From an uncultured Prevotellaceae bacterium (lineage in GTDB: Bacteria; Bacteroidota; Bacteroidia; Bacteroidales; Bacteroidaceae): a DNA stretch of 64,000 nucleotides. The translations under genes were made by a program, and so were the position numbers. The first letter of the stretch is position 1, and every line of letters begins with the position of its first letter. The DNA lies in the NCBI GenBank assembly GCA_937915745.1, contig CALGGJ010000069.1, forward strand, positions 1 through 64,000, written 5' to 3'. The notes below the pieces were generated by a model. The model ran no database searches. It had not been told where the DNA came from and saw nothing but the letters and a program-made list of their open reading frames with translations. Of the stretch, positions 7,684 to 15,884 are shown one piece after another.

Positions 7684-9174
7684 CTACTGGTTGCTGATAT
7701 ACTGGTATATGGTCAGTACGTCTTGTGTATCGACCACTCCGTCACCATTGACGTCGAATGCAGAGATGTCGGCTCCATCACCGTGCCGGTTCATAAATTC
7801 ATATACGGCAAGCACGTCTTGTGTATCGACCGCTCCGTCGGCATTTGTATCGACAGGTAGCTTACGGCTGACAGCGCGCACTGTTACATAATCAATGAAG
7901 CAGCGTTGACCTGCATCGGCAGCGATGGTGAGTTTAGGTTGAGGCAGTACTGAGTTGAACTCAAGTGTGATGACTTGGTAGGCATCAGCCATGCGCGATG
8001 TGTAGGTTACATTCTTTGTCTCGCCTCCGATGCTGACCGTAATCCCTCCTTCGACCGTGGTCCATCCTTTGACGGCCAGCTCCACTACGACTGCTCCACC
8101 TTGGTAGTTGATGGTGCGCGACGTGAGTTGTCCGGCTTTCTTGGCTGTTGACAGGCGCACTGCTCCGCCTGCCTGATAGGCAGTGGTGGCGCTGAAGTTG
8201 TCGTTTCCGTACCATGAGGTTGACGAGTTTGTTGTCGTGTTGCTGCCTTCGGTGAGTTCGTCGAAGTATTCAGCAAGCAGCATTTCGCCTGGAACGACAA
8301 TGCCTATCGTGTCGGTTGGTTCTTCGACAATGTCGATATGTTCACCGTTGATATGGGTGTAGAGTGCTACAGAGTCGAGACAGAACTCTACCGATTGATA
8401 GTCTCCCCATATGTAATCGGCCAACACAGGATAGTCGATGAATGGGTTTCGGTTGTGTTGTATTGCTTCGGCCGAGTTGTTGATTTTGATTTCTTTCTCG
8501 CTCACAGGGTCTTGGTTGTGCCATTTGAGCAGTAGTTTGTATAGCCACGGGTTGAGTGTGGGCCAGTCTTCGCACTTTATTTCGCTCTTCACATTAGAGT
8601 TGGTTCCCCACCCTATATCGCTGTAGCATGTAGCTACATAGAAATATATGCGTGCAAAGTCGCCCTTGTATTCATCGGCCGGTTCAAACACGTAGTTGTA
8701 GGTGCCTCCTTGTCCCTCGACCGGACGTCCCACTTTGATACATCCGTTGTCGTATGTGATGCTCGACACGGTGCCAATTGGGTAGTTGCTCTTGCGATTG
8801 TTGACAACCTGTTCGGAAGGGATCACACTGTAGAGGTCGCTATAGGCGGCATTCCGTTCTCCATTCCACCAGCTGTTGGGGATGACGTGTTCTTTGTTCC
8901 ACTTGTTGGAGGTGGAGAAAGTGTAGTCGTCGTATGAAAACATATCGTACACAAGTGTAGGGTCGTCGTCTTGATAATAAACCGACTCGTAGGCTTTGGG
9001 CAGTGCACCAGAGTATGAAAGTGTCACGTGGTCGGATATTATGTTTTTAAGCGCAAGTTTCAGATCCACCTGTGTCGTGCCTTCTGCACTTTGGTAGTAG
9101 GTGGCTGAAGGCTGTGCCACGACATAAGTCATGGCACAGACGAGCATACATATTGTGTAGGATATACGATGCAT
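7684..9174 (-). CDS. Secreted endonuclease I with C-terminal dockerin
   Basis: A 496-residue exported nuclease. Residues about 22-270 form an endonuclease I (EndA/NucM, PF04231) domain, with the His-containing motif 'EHVIPNSWWNG', the 'DLYSVIPSEQVVNNRKSN' metal-site region and 'YFYVATCY'. A beta-sandwich, carbohydrate-binding-like module follows (about 295-435). Residues about 437-496 are a type I dockerin, with two calcium loops 'DTNADGAVDTQD' and 'DVNGDGVVDTQD'. Such nucleases degrade extracellular DNA and RNA for phosphate and nucleosides. The dockerin suggests attachment to a scaffold. Its gene starts 12 bp after the next dockerin protein's stop, so the two are co-transcribed. Confidence 0.87.
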   Translation of the reverse strand: MHRISYTICMLVCAMTYVVAQPSATYYQSAEGTTQVDLKLALKNIISDHVTLSYSGALPKAYESVYYQDDDPTLVYDMFSYDDYTFSTSNKWNKEHVIPNSWWNGERNAAYSDLYSVIPSEQVVNNRKSNYPIGTVSSITYDNGCIKVGRPVEGQGGTYNYVFEPADEYKGDFARIYFYVATCYSDIGWGTNSNVKSEIKCEDWPTLNPWLYKLLLKWHNQDPVSEKEIKINNSAEAIQHNRNPFIDYPVLADYIWGDYQSVEFCLDSVALYTHINGEHIDIVEEPTDTIGIVVPGEMLLAEYFDELTEGSNTTTNSSTSWYGNDNFSATTAYQAGGAVRLSTAKKAGQLTSRTINYQGGAVVVELAVKGWTTVEGGITVSIGGETKNVTYTSRMADAYQVITLEFNSVLPQPKLTIAADAGQRCFIDYVTVRAVSRKLPVDTNADGAVDTQDVLAVYEFMNRHGDGADISAFDVNGDGVVDTQDVLTIYQYISNQ

Positions 9175-9186
9175 TTTGTGTGTTAT

Positions 9187-11826
9187 TTAGTTTTCCTGCA
9201 TCTTCTCATAGACTTTGAGTACGTCTTGTGTGTCGGTTGCTCCATCAGAGTTTACATCTGTGCTTCCGACAGGCGTATCGTCGGTCTTGTTTTGCATAAA
9301 CTCATATATTACGAGCACGTCCTGTGTATCTACAGCTCCGTCACCGTTTACGTCTTCAGCCTCGGCTTCGGTTGGTTGTGTGAAGCTGAATTGGTCAACA
9401 GCTTTCAGTCCTGCCACCGAGAAGTACTTGTCGATATTGCCATGCAGCCATATCTCGCGACCGAGCATATCCGGATTGTCTTTGAGGTTGATGGCTTCGC
9501 GCACTTCCTTGCAGGCAGCCGGGCTTGATGCAAGCTGTACTGGTATGCAGTTCTTGTAGTCGGCCTCGTCGGCGGCATCGGCTATTACGATGTTGGTTGC
9601 AGGTGCTTCGTCGGTACCGAATACAATCTTGTCGGCATTGAATGCCCCGTTTGCAAAGCCCACGATGTAGGCCTTCACCCATACGCCTTCAATAGCTGTG
9701 GTGCCGTCGAATACAGCCATCACGTCGGTTGTCGTGAATGGTTTTGCAGCTGTGCCGTCGGCTCCTGATGTGACTGCCAATGTGAACGACTTGCTGTCTT
9801 CGGCGTATGTGGCGGTCGTTGCGGTTGTGGCTGTGATGGTGGTTATGCCTGTGCCTACGATTGTGATGACTCCGTCGGCCGAGATGGTTGCCACGTCGGT
9901 GTTGGACGATGTGTAAACTACTGCTGCATCCGAGTTGGTGTTGAATGCATTGTCAACATTCGAGCCAATAGCTGCCACGATGTGTTGTGTGGTCCATCCC
10001 GACTCTGGTGCAGTGAGGTCGGATACTGCCTCAACATCGTCGGCACTTACTGCATAGTATTGTATTGTTTCTTTGTATGGTATGACAAATACATTGAGGT
10101 TGTAGGTGCTGTAGCTGTTGAATGTGATGCCCGAGAGGTTGTTGAAGTTGTCGCGCAGGACGATTTGTGTTCCATCGTCGTCGGAGAATGTATAGTTCAG
10201 TCTGCCTGATACTGTCTCTTGCGATTCGTATGTGAGTCCTTCGAGGCGTATGTATCGGCTTGCATCTGCTGCGGTGATGGTTGCAGCTGTAGTTGTGGTG
10301 GCTGTCACTGTATTGTCTGAACTTACGACTGTGATGCTGGCCCACTTATCGCTCACGGCAAGTTCTGGCAGCCCATTATAGAGATAGAGCTTGCCTTCGA
10401 TGGTTCCGCTTATGATATCACCTTTCTTCAGGTTAGATGATGAGCCATAGAGCAGGAATGCGCCCTTATCGTCGGCTACAAACACATTTGTGTTGTTGAC
10501 TCCTGTCACGAGCAGGTTAGTTGGAGTGAACTTCACTGTTGGTGCATTGCTTGAGCTGGTTGCCGTACATGCGGCGATGAGGTCGGCTATTGTCATGAGG
10601 GCGGCAGTTTTGTTGATGGTGATTACTACTGTTGTTGTTCCTACAAAGTTGTCATCATCATCGTATGTGGATGCCTTGACGGTTGTGGTTTCGGTCACTG
10701 TGAACGGACCCTCATAGAGTATTGAGTTGTCGCCTCCGTTTTCGGGTTCAGAGCCATCGAGTGTATAGTATATTGTGTAGTCGTTGCCCGAGAGGTCGGT
10801 GATGGTCACCGTCTGGTCGTCTTCGTATGTACCTGTTGCAGGTGTTATTGCAGGGCCGTATGCCTGCGGTTCTGTCACACCAATCTCGCCGGCTCCCTTG
10901 ATAACCAACTGGTCGAGTTCGTATGTACCTGCACTTGCTTCGGTGCTGACGTATGCAACAGCGAGCATCACTGATGGCTTGCCTGCATAAGCTGCTATAT
11001 CGACGGTCGATTCAACGAATGTCCAGTTGTTGCCGGCCGGCCATGTAGCCACTTCGAGTTTGTTCCATGTGCCACCCTCGTCGGTTGAAGCATAGTATGC
11101 TACCTGGTCGGACACTGCACCTGCAAACTTATTGCCTGCATGGTTGATGGTGAGTTCGAGGCCGGATGCCTTCGAAAGGTCGAAGATTGGTGAAACGAGC
11201 CACGACTCAGATTGATGCGAAGCGTTATCTACGTATGCACTGGCCACATATCCATAGCTTGTACTTACCTTCCATACATACGACAGTGCTTCGTCCATAC
11301 TCTTATCGTCGATGCTCCATCCGTCCTGCGACGTCTTGAAGTTGATGCTGTATAGTGTGCTTAGTACTATGTGGCCACTTTCGGTCGAGACGGTAACGCT
11401 CTTTATCTGTGTATTCTTGGCTACATCGAAGTCTATTGACTGTGCACTGCCGCTCCATTCCTTGCCATCGAGGGTGCCTGTATTGGTAGTCACGCTCCAG
11501 TTTGAACCTGTATCAAACTTGATGTATGTGATTGGTGCGCCGCTCGAGGCGATGGTAAATGTGCCTGAATAGATGCGCAGACGTGGCGATGCGTTCCAGA
11601 TGCGGGTTGCAGTACCCGACTCTGCCGGATTCACGGTCATCGTTATGTCGCCGCTTGTAATTGTTACGGTTTCGGTGATGTCACCGTCGTGCGAGTCACC
11701 AGATGATTCACCTGCAAGATTAGGGAAAAGTGTTTTGTAGTCGTTGTCAAAGTCGAATGTAACATCTTCGGCAAACATTGCAGCACTTAGCACGAGTGCC
11801 ATGATTGAAAGTAGAAGTTTCTTCAT
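9187..11826 (-). CDS. Large multidomain secreted protein with dockerin
   Basis: An 879-residue exported protein that starts with a signal peptide (1-19). Modules I can see, in order: an N-terminal beta-sandwich (to about 165); a choice-of-anchor-J-like domain (about 165-325, 'SWLVSPIFDLS', 'STDEGGTWNKLE'); a chitobiase C-terminal-type domain ('YYTLDGSEPENG'); two OB-fold-like DUF6359-type segments (about 410-540 and 690-815); a Big2-like segment between them ('ISADGVITIVGTGITTITA'); and a dockerin (about 820-879) with loops 'DVNGDGAVDTQD' and 'DVNSDGATDTQD'. No catalytic domain is recognisable, so adhesion or scaffolding at the cell surface is the likeliest role. It is first of a minus-strand series running to btuC. 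Confidence 0.8.
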   Translation of the reverse strand: MKKLLLSIMALVLSAAMFAEDVTFDFDNDYKTLFPNLAGESSGDSHDGDITETVTITSGDITMTVNPAESGTATRIWNASPRLRIYSGTFTIASSGAPITYIKFDTGSNWSVTTNTGTLDGKEWSGSAQSIDFDVAKNTQIKSVTVSTESGHIVLSTLYSINFKTSQDGWSIDDKSMDEALSYVWKVSTSYGYVASAYVDNASHQSESWLVSPIFDLSKASGLELTINHAGNKFAGAVSDQVAYYASTDEGGTWNKLEVATWPAGNNWTFVESTVDIAAYAGKPSVMLAVAYVSTEASAGTYELDQLVIKGAGEIGVTEPQAYGPAITPATGTYEDDQTVTITDLSGNDYTIYYTLDGSEPENGGDNSILYEGPFTVTETTTVKASTYDDDDNFVGTTTVVITINKTAALMTIADLIAACTATSSSNAPTVKFTPTNLLVTGVNNTNVFVADDKGAFLLYGSSSNLKKGDIISGTIEGKLYLYNGLPELAVSDKWASITVVSSDNTVTATTTTAATITAADASRYIRLEGLTYESQETVSGRLNYTFSDDDGTQIVLRDNFNNLSGITFNSYSTYNLNVFVIPYKETIQYYAVSADDVEAVSDLTAPESGWTTQHIVAAIGSNVDNAFNTNSDAAVVYTSSNTDVATISADGVITIVGTGITTITATTATTATYAEDSKSFTLAVTSGADGTAAKPFTTTDVMAVFDGTTAIEGVWVKAYIVGFANGAFNADKIVFGTDEAPATNIVIADAADEADYKNCIPVQLASSPAACKEVREAINLKDNPDMLGREIWLHGNIDKYFSVAGLKAVDQFSFTQPTEAEAEDVNGDGAVDTQDVLVIYEFMQNKTDDTPVGSTDVNSDGATDTQDVLKVYEKMQEN

Positions 11827-11953
11827 AATCTTATCTATTTAACAATTTGATGCTTTTGAGTATTCTTGTGGAGTTGTCTGAGCTTGCTGAGCTCCCGTCC
11901 CTCCCGATTGTGTCCCTCGTCTCTCTGATGGAGTAAGCAGGGACTTGGATTTT

Positions 11954-13048
11954 TTATTTCCCTGCTCTCTTCACAAGGAATATCTGTGTAGGCAGGTGGT
12001 CGCTGTATCCATTGAGCCACACTCCGCTGGCTGTCGTACGCTTTGGTGCTCCCTTGGTCTTACCCTCTTGTGAGATAAGGAAATCGCGCAGGTATATTTC
12101 GTGTTTGCGGAACTTCAGTTCGTCGTAGTTGGTCTGTCCCTCGGGGTTGAGCAGGTTGCCCGAGAGGATGATTTGGTCAAAGAGGTTCCACTTTCCGTCG
12201 TAGAGCAGTGTTCCCTGTCCCACCTTGTACAGTGTTTCATACCATGGGTTGTACATGTCGTGCGGTCCGCAGTCGGCTTGCTTGCTCTTGGCACCGAGGG
12301 CCTTTGTCACACTCTTGTCTTTAGGGTCGTCGTTGAGGTCGCCCATGATGATGACCTTGGCCTTCGGGTCAAGTGCCTGAATTGAGTCAATCATGCGGCG
12401 CACCTGCCGGCCTCCCATCTCGCGGAACTCGCTTCCGGCGGCTCGCGACGGCCAGTGGTTGACGATGAAGTGCATCTTCTCGCCTGCCAGCGTACCGCTT
12501 GCAAGCAGGAAACCGCGTGTGGCACGTGTGGTGTCGCCATTCTCATACACGAACTGTGTGAGGTGGTAGTTTTCGAGGTGAAACTGCGATGGGTCGTAGA
12601 AGAAAGCACAATCCACACCACGCTTGTCGGGACCCTCGACGTGGATTATCTGCCACCCTTTGTCGCGCAATGCAGGCTCGCGCAGCAGGTCTTCGAGCAC
12701 ACGCCGGTTCTCAACCTCAGACAGGCCTATGATTGCCGGACTTTTACACACTTTGCGTACTCCGTCTTTCATGGTCATCTCTGTTCCTAGGTTAGTGAGC
12801 ACCTGTGCCATATTCTTCAGCTTATTGGTATATTTCATGGTACCCCATTTGTTGGTGCCGTCGGGCAGATACTCATAGTCGTTCTTGCCTGGGTCGTGGA
12901 TGGTGTCAAACAGGTTTTCAAGATTGTAGAATGCTACTCCGTATATCTGCAACGGACCATCGTCGGCAGGACGAGGCAATGGTCTTTGCCATGACGCAAA
13001 GGTCAGGACAAGGGCTACTGACATGAGTGTGAGAAATGCTTTCTTCAT
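11954..13048 (-). CDS. Secreted endonuclease/exonuclease/phosphatase family protein
   Basis: A 364-residue exported member of the DNase I-like metal-dependent phosphoesterase superfamily. After a signal peptide (about 1-20) the catalytic motifs appear in order: 'GLSEVENR' (metal-binding Glu), 'IVNHWPSR' (His), 'IIMGDLNDDP' (Asp and Asn) and the final 'GYSDHLP' (Asp-His pair). This set is complete, so the enzyme should be active on nucleic acid or another phosphodiester. It has its own promoter (13128-13135) and is separated by 127 bp from the downstream dockerin gene. An extracellular nuclease working with the nearby endonuclease I is a reasonable inference. Confidence 0.85.
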   Translation of the reverse strand: MKKAFLTLMSVALVLTFASWQRPLPRPADDGPLQIYGVAFYNLENLFDTIHDPGKNDYEYLPDGTNKWGTMKYTNKLKNMAQVLTNLGTEMTMKDGVRKVCKSPAIIGLSEVENRRVLEDLLREPALRDKGWQIIHVEGPDKRGVDCAFFYDPSQFHLENYHLTQFVYENGDTTRATRGFLLASGTLAGEKMHFIVNHWPSRAAGSEFREMGGRQVRRMIDSIQALDPKAKVIIMGDLNDDPKDKSVTKALGAKSKQADCGPHDMYNPWYETLYKVGQGTLLYDGKWNLFDQIILSGNLLNPEGQTNYDELKFRKHEIYLRDFLISQEGKTKGAPKRTTASGVWLNGYSDHLPTQIFLVKRAGK

Positions 13049-13127
13049 AAATTGGTCGTTTTATGCTCAGTTTGATTTGTTATTATTTATTTCCTTTCAG
13101 TAAGTGCAGGTATCGATTCCTGTGCTG

Positions 13128-13135
13128 CAAATATA
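13128..13135 (-). promoter_or_regulatory. -7 box of the phosphatase-family gene
   Basis: TATATTTG on the minus strand, matching TAnnTTTG, about 80 bp before the start codon at 13048. Confidence 0.65.
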
Positions 13136-13444
13136 ACACAATTTATCGATATGGCAAGCACTCTTCATACATTTTTTCATTTCCATACAATAAATAATTA
13201 CAGCATGGCTACAATCGGCCACTGACAGCGGCATTCGGCCGACTGTCAATCGGCCATGCCGACGTGGAGGCGCAGTCATCGCATCCTTGTAACTCCGACG
13301 GAGCATCCGTTCGGCCTATCAGGATGTAAAGATATTCGGAGTATTCGGCCTTCATTCCCTGCAATTTGCATTTGTTTTCAGTGCATACACTGTGCAAGGA
13401 TGGAAAAAGCGGGATTGGAGTTTGCCTGTTTGTCTATTATTTCT

Positions 13445-13452
13445 TAACTTTG
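13445..13452 (+). promoter_or_regulatory. Promoter of the SGNH-cyclophilin gene
   Basis: TAACTTTG at 13445-13452 with TTTG at 13421-13424, a 20-bp gap. Both boxes fit the Bacteroidetes -33/-7 pattern. The leader to the ATG at 13542 is about 85 nt. Confidence 0.78.
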
Positions 13453-13541
13453 CACACAGACAAAAACAAATTCCGCGTCTTGCACACGTATAACAACTGA
13501 TCTCAATTACTTCACACAACAAAACCTACACGCCAAACGAT

Positions 13542-14828
13542 ATGACACGAAACAGACACAACATTGCAGCAACACTCATTATTACGATGACCTTGCTGAC
13601 GACATCAGCCTCCACGCAGGCCCAACAAATAAAAGTAGCCTGTGTGGGCAACAGCATCACGTGGGGTCCCGGTATTCCCGACCGCGACCACAACTCCTAT
13701 CCAGCGCAACTGCAGTCGCTGCTCGGCCCGGGCTTCGATGTAAGAAACTACGGCAACTGCGGCAAATGTGCTCAGACATCAGGCGACGATCCCTACACCA
13801 GCACCGACGAGTATGCTGCTGCACTGAAGTTCAATCCCGACATCGTGGTGGTGAAACTCGGTACCAACGACAGCAAACCACAGAACTGGAAGTCGCAGAA
13901 GCAGTTTGGTAAAGACCTCGACAAGATTGCCACCGCCTTCGCGCAACTACCGTCCCACCCACGCATCATCATGGCACTGCCGGCCACGGCATTCAACCAC
14001 GCCTGGGGCATCAACGACAGCATCATCCAGGCAGGTGTGATACCGGCTGTGACCTCAATCTGCAAGAAACACAACTGGCAACTGCTCGACCTGCATACAC
14101 TCACCCAAACCATGTCGGCCGACTTCATCGACGGCATACACCCTAACACCCGCGCCGCAGGAGCCATAGCACGGGCAGTGCGCGATGCTATAGCCACCGA
14201 CCCCACACGACCACAGGTATTGCTCAAGACCGACTGCGGTAACATAGTTGTCGAACTGTTTAACGAGACACCTCTACATCGCGACAACTTCCTGAGACAA
14301 GTGAAGGCAGGCACGTTCGACGGAGTGCTGTGGCACAGAGTCATCGACCAGTTCCTCATTCAGACAGGCGACCGCCTCAGCAAACAAGCCAAGGCTGGGC
14401 AGATGCTGGGCGAGGGCGACGAAACACCGGCCGACTGGATACCGGCCGAAGTACGGGCACCACTCTACTACCACCAGTACGGAATGCTCAATGCCGCACG
14501 CGAGGGCGACGACACCAATCCACTGCGCAAAAGTTCGTCAACCCAGTTCACCATCATCACCGGACGCACTATGGACGATGCAGCACTCGACCGCACACAG
14601 ACACGCATAGACGAATGGACCGGCAACACATTCAAACTGACCCCCGAAATGCGACAAACCTACAAAACCATAGGCGGAGCGCCACACCTCGACGGCAGTT
14701 ATACAGTGTTTGGACGCGTAGTGAGCGGCATGGAGGTGGTCGAGGCAATTGAGAAAACACCTACCGACCACAACGACCGGCCGACTACCGACATAAGAAT
14801 AAAACGGGCAAGAATAATAAGGAAATGA
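13542..14828 (+). CDS. SGNH/GDSL hydrolase fused to cyclophilin-type peptidyl-prolyl isomerase
   Basis: A 428-residue exported fusion. After a signal peptide (1-28), residues about 30-215 are an SGNH hydrolase with all four blocks: 'GNSITWG' (nucleophile Ser), the Gly of 'YGNCGK', 'LGTNDS' (Asn) and 'DGIHPN' (Asp and His). Residues about 222-428 are a cyclophilin: 'DCGNIVVELF', 'FDGVLWHRVIDQFLIQTGD' and 'SYTVFGRVVSGMEVVEAIE'. The catalytic Arg of the isomerase is in 'HRVI'. Fusion within a single frame is clear, since no stop or restart lies between the halves. Each half alone is common, but the pair in one periplasmic protein is not something I can match to a named family. It has its own promoter. 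Confidence 0.9.
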   Translation: MTRNRHNIAATLIITMTLLTTSASTQAQQIKVACVGNSITWGPGIPDRDHNSYPAQLQSLLGPGFDVRNYGNCGKCAQTSGDDPYTSTDEYAAALKFNPDIVVVKLGTNDSKPQNWKSQKQFGKDLDKIATAFAQLPSHPRIIMALPATAFNHAWGINDSIIQAGVIPAVTSICKKHNWQLLDLHTLTQTMSADFIDGIHPNTRAAGAIARAVRDAIATDPTRPQVLLKTDCGNIVVELFNETPLHRDNFLRQVKAGTFDGVLWHRVIDQFLIQTGDRLSKQAKAGQMLGEGDETPADWIPAEVRAPLYYHQYGMLNAAREGDDTNPLRKSSSTQFTIITGRTMDDAALDRTQTRIDEWTGNTFKLTPEMRQTYKTIGGAPHLDGSYTVFGRVVSGMEVVEAIEKTPTDHNDRPTTDIRIKRARIIRK

Positions 14829-14926
14829 AATGCCCCACAGACGAAAAAACAACGTTCTCACGACTTTTCACCACACTATTCACCATTTTATTCAACATTC
14901 GTGATGCATTATTCGGCAAAAACTCG

Positions 14927-14934
14927 TAACTTTG
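14927..14934 (+). promoter_or_regulatory. -7 box of the Porin_10 operon
   Basis: TAACTTTG at 14927-14934, 26 bp before the chosen ATG at 14961. A longer frame beginning at 14901 would start upstream of this box, so the promoter decides the start. Confidence 0.75.
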
Positions 14935-14960
14935 CACAGATAACAACTAAATACAGGAAC

Positions 14961-15605
14961 ATGAAACGACTCATATATGCAATCATCCTTGCCACAATGC
15001 CATTCATGGCAAGTGCACAAAACACCGGTCTGTTTGGTTCAAACACCTCAGGTACAAAGAAAGCGACCGACTATTCAGCCTACATGCAGGGTGCAGTACC
15101 CGAGTCGGGAGGCAAGGTAGTATTCTCACACACATTCAAGACATCCGGCAAAACCCCTGCCGACATCTATACCGCACTTGCCTCATGGGCATCGGCACGA
15201 TACATGGCCGACGTGGAAAACGGCAAATGGAACGACAAAGACTACTTCCGCAACCTGCAATACTCGCGTGTAAGCCAAACCGACAAGCAGGCGGGACTCA
15301 TCGTTTGCCAAGGATGCGAAGAGCAGGTGTTCTCAAACAAATTCCTTGAAAAAGACTACACAGAAATCGAATATGTACTCACCATCAACATCAAAGACAC
15401 GGAAGTAAGTGCTACCATGACCGACATAGCCTACAACTACACATTCGCCTCAAACCGCGAACGACGTACGGCCGAAACTGTCATCACCGACTCTGAAGTA
15501 TTCACCAAGAAGGGCAAGTGGATAAAATCATACCGTAAGTTCCGTGTCAAGACAGTAGATTTGGCAAACGAACTATTCCGCGAAATAGCATACACCATTG
15601 AGTAG
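14961..15605 (+). CDS. DUF4468-like secreted protein
   Basis: About 214 residues with a signal peptide ending near 'ASAQ' (residue 20). The body matches the Bacteroidetes DUF4468 (TBP-like fold) pattern: 'FSHTFKTSGKTPADIYTALASWAS' in pieces, 'YVLTINIKDTEVSATMTDIAYNY' and a C-terminal helix 'ANELFREIAYTIE'. Function is unknown for the family. The frame is open upstream to 14901, but the -7 box at 14927-14934 makes the ATG at 14961 the only transcribed start. It is first of a three-gene run, 9 bp ahead of a small membrane protein and then a porin, so an envelope role is likely. Confidence 0.78.
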   Translation: MKRLIYAIILATMPFMASAQNTGLFGSNTSGTKKATDYSAYMQGAVPESGGKVVFSHTFKTSGKTPADIYTALASWASARYMADVENGKWNDKDYFRNLQYSRVSQTDKQAGLIVCQGCEEQVFSNKFLEKDYTEIEYVLTINIKDTEVSATMTDIAYNYTFASNRERRTAETVITDSEVFTKKGKWIKSYRKFRVKTVDLANELFREIAYTIE

Positions 15606-15614
15606 AAAAAGCGC

Positions 15615-15881
15615 ATGAAGTCCGACGAAATCGACAAGATAATAGCCGAGGCACTCGAAGCCGACAAGCAAAACCGCAAAAGCCGCCACCACACTCATCA
15701 CACCAAGACCGACACCCTGCTCACTGTGCGCAAGGTGCTTAATGTGGTGTTTATGGCAGGATTCGTAGCTGCAATCATCATCTTCTTCGCACTACCCGAG
15801 CAGAAACTATTGTTCTATAGCGTAGGATTCGGTGCACTGTTTATCAAAATAATCGAATTCTTCATCCGATTCATGCTCTGA
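15615..15881 (+). CDS. Small two-helix membrane protein
   Basis: An 88-residue protein that I do not recognise as a named family. A charged N-terminal half includes a His-rich patch 'RHHTHHTK' (about residues 24-31). Two hydrophobic helices follow, about 43-61 and 66-86. It fits tightly between the DUF4468-like gene (9-bp gap) and the porin gene (3-bp gap), and is therefore translated from the same messenger. The His-rich cytosolic patch could bind metal, but that is only a suggestion from composition. Confidence 0.72.
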   Translation: MKSDEIDKIIAEALEADKQNRKSRHHTHHTKTDTLLTVRKVLNVVFMAGFVAAIIIFFALPEQKLLFYSVGFGALFIKIIEFFIRFML

Positions 15882-15884
15882 GAG

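Larger units (their letters stand above)
13049..13541. other. Divergent promoter region with GGCC-rich inverted repeats
   Basis: A non-coding region between divergent genes. It holds a minus-strand promoter (13128-13135) and a plus-strand promoter (13445-13452). Between them is a GC-rich patch with repeated AATCGGCCA (13213-13221 and 13248-13256), enclosed by the inverted pair GCATGGC (13203-13209) and GCCATGC (13253-13259). No reading frame here looks coding. Confidence 0.65.

Noticed and set aside
11850..11950. GTCCCT/AGGGAC hairpin between the phosphatase-family and dockerin genes
   Set aside because: Its T-run lies on the strand opposite to the flanking genes, so it cannot be their terminator. 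It may be chance.
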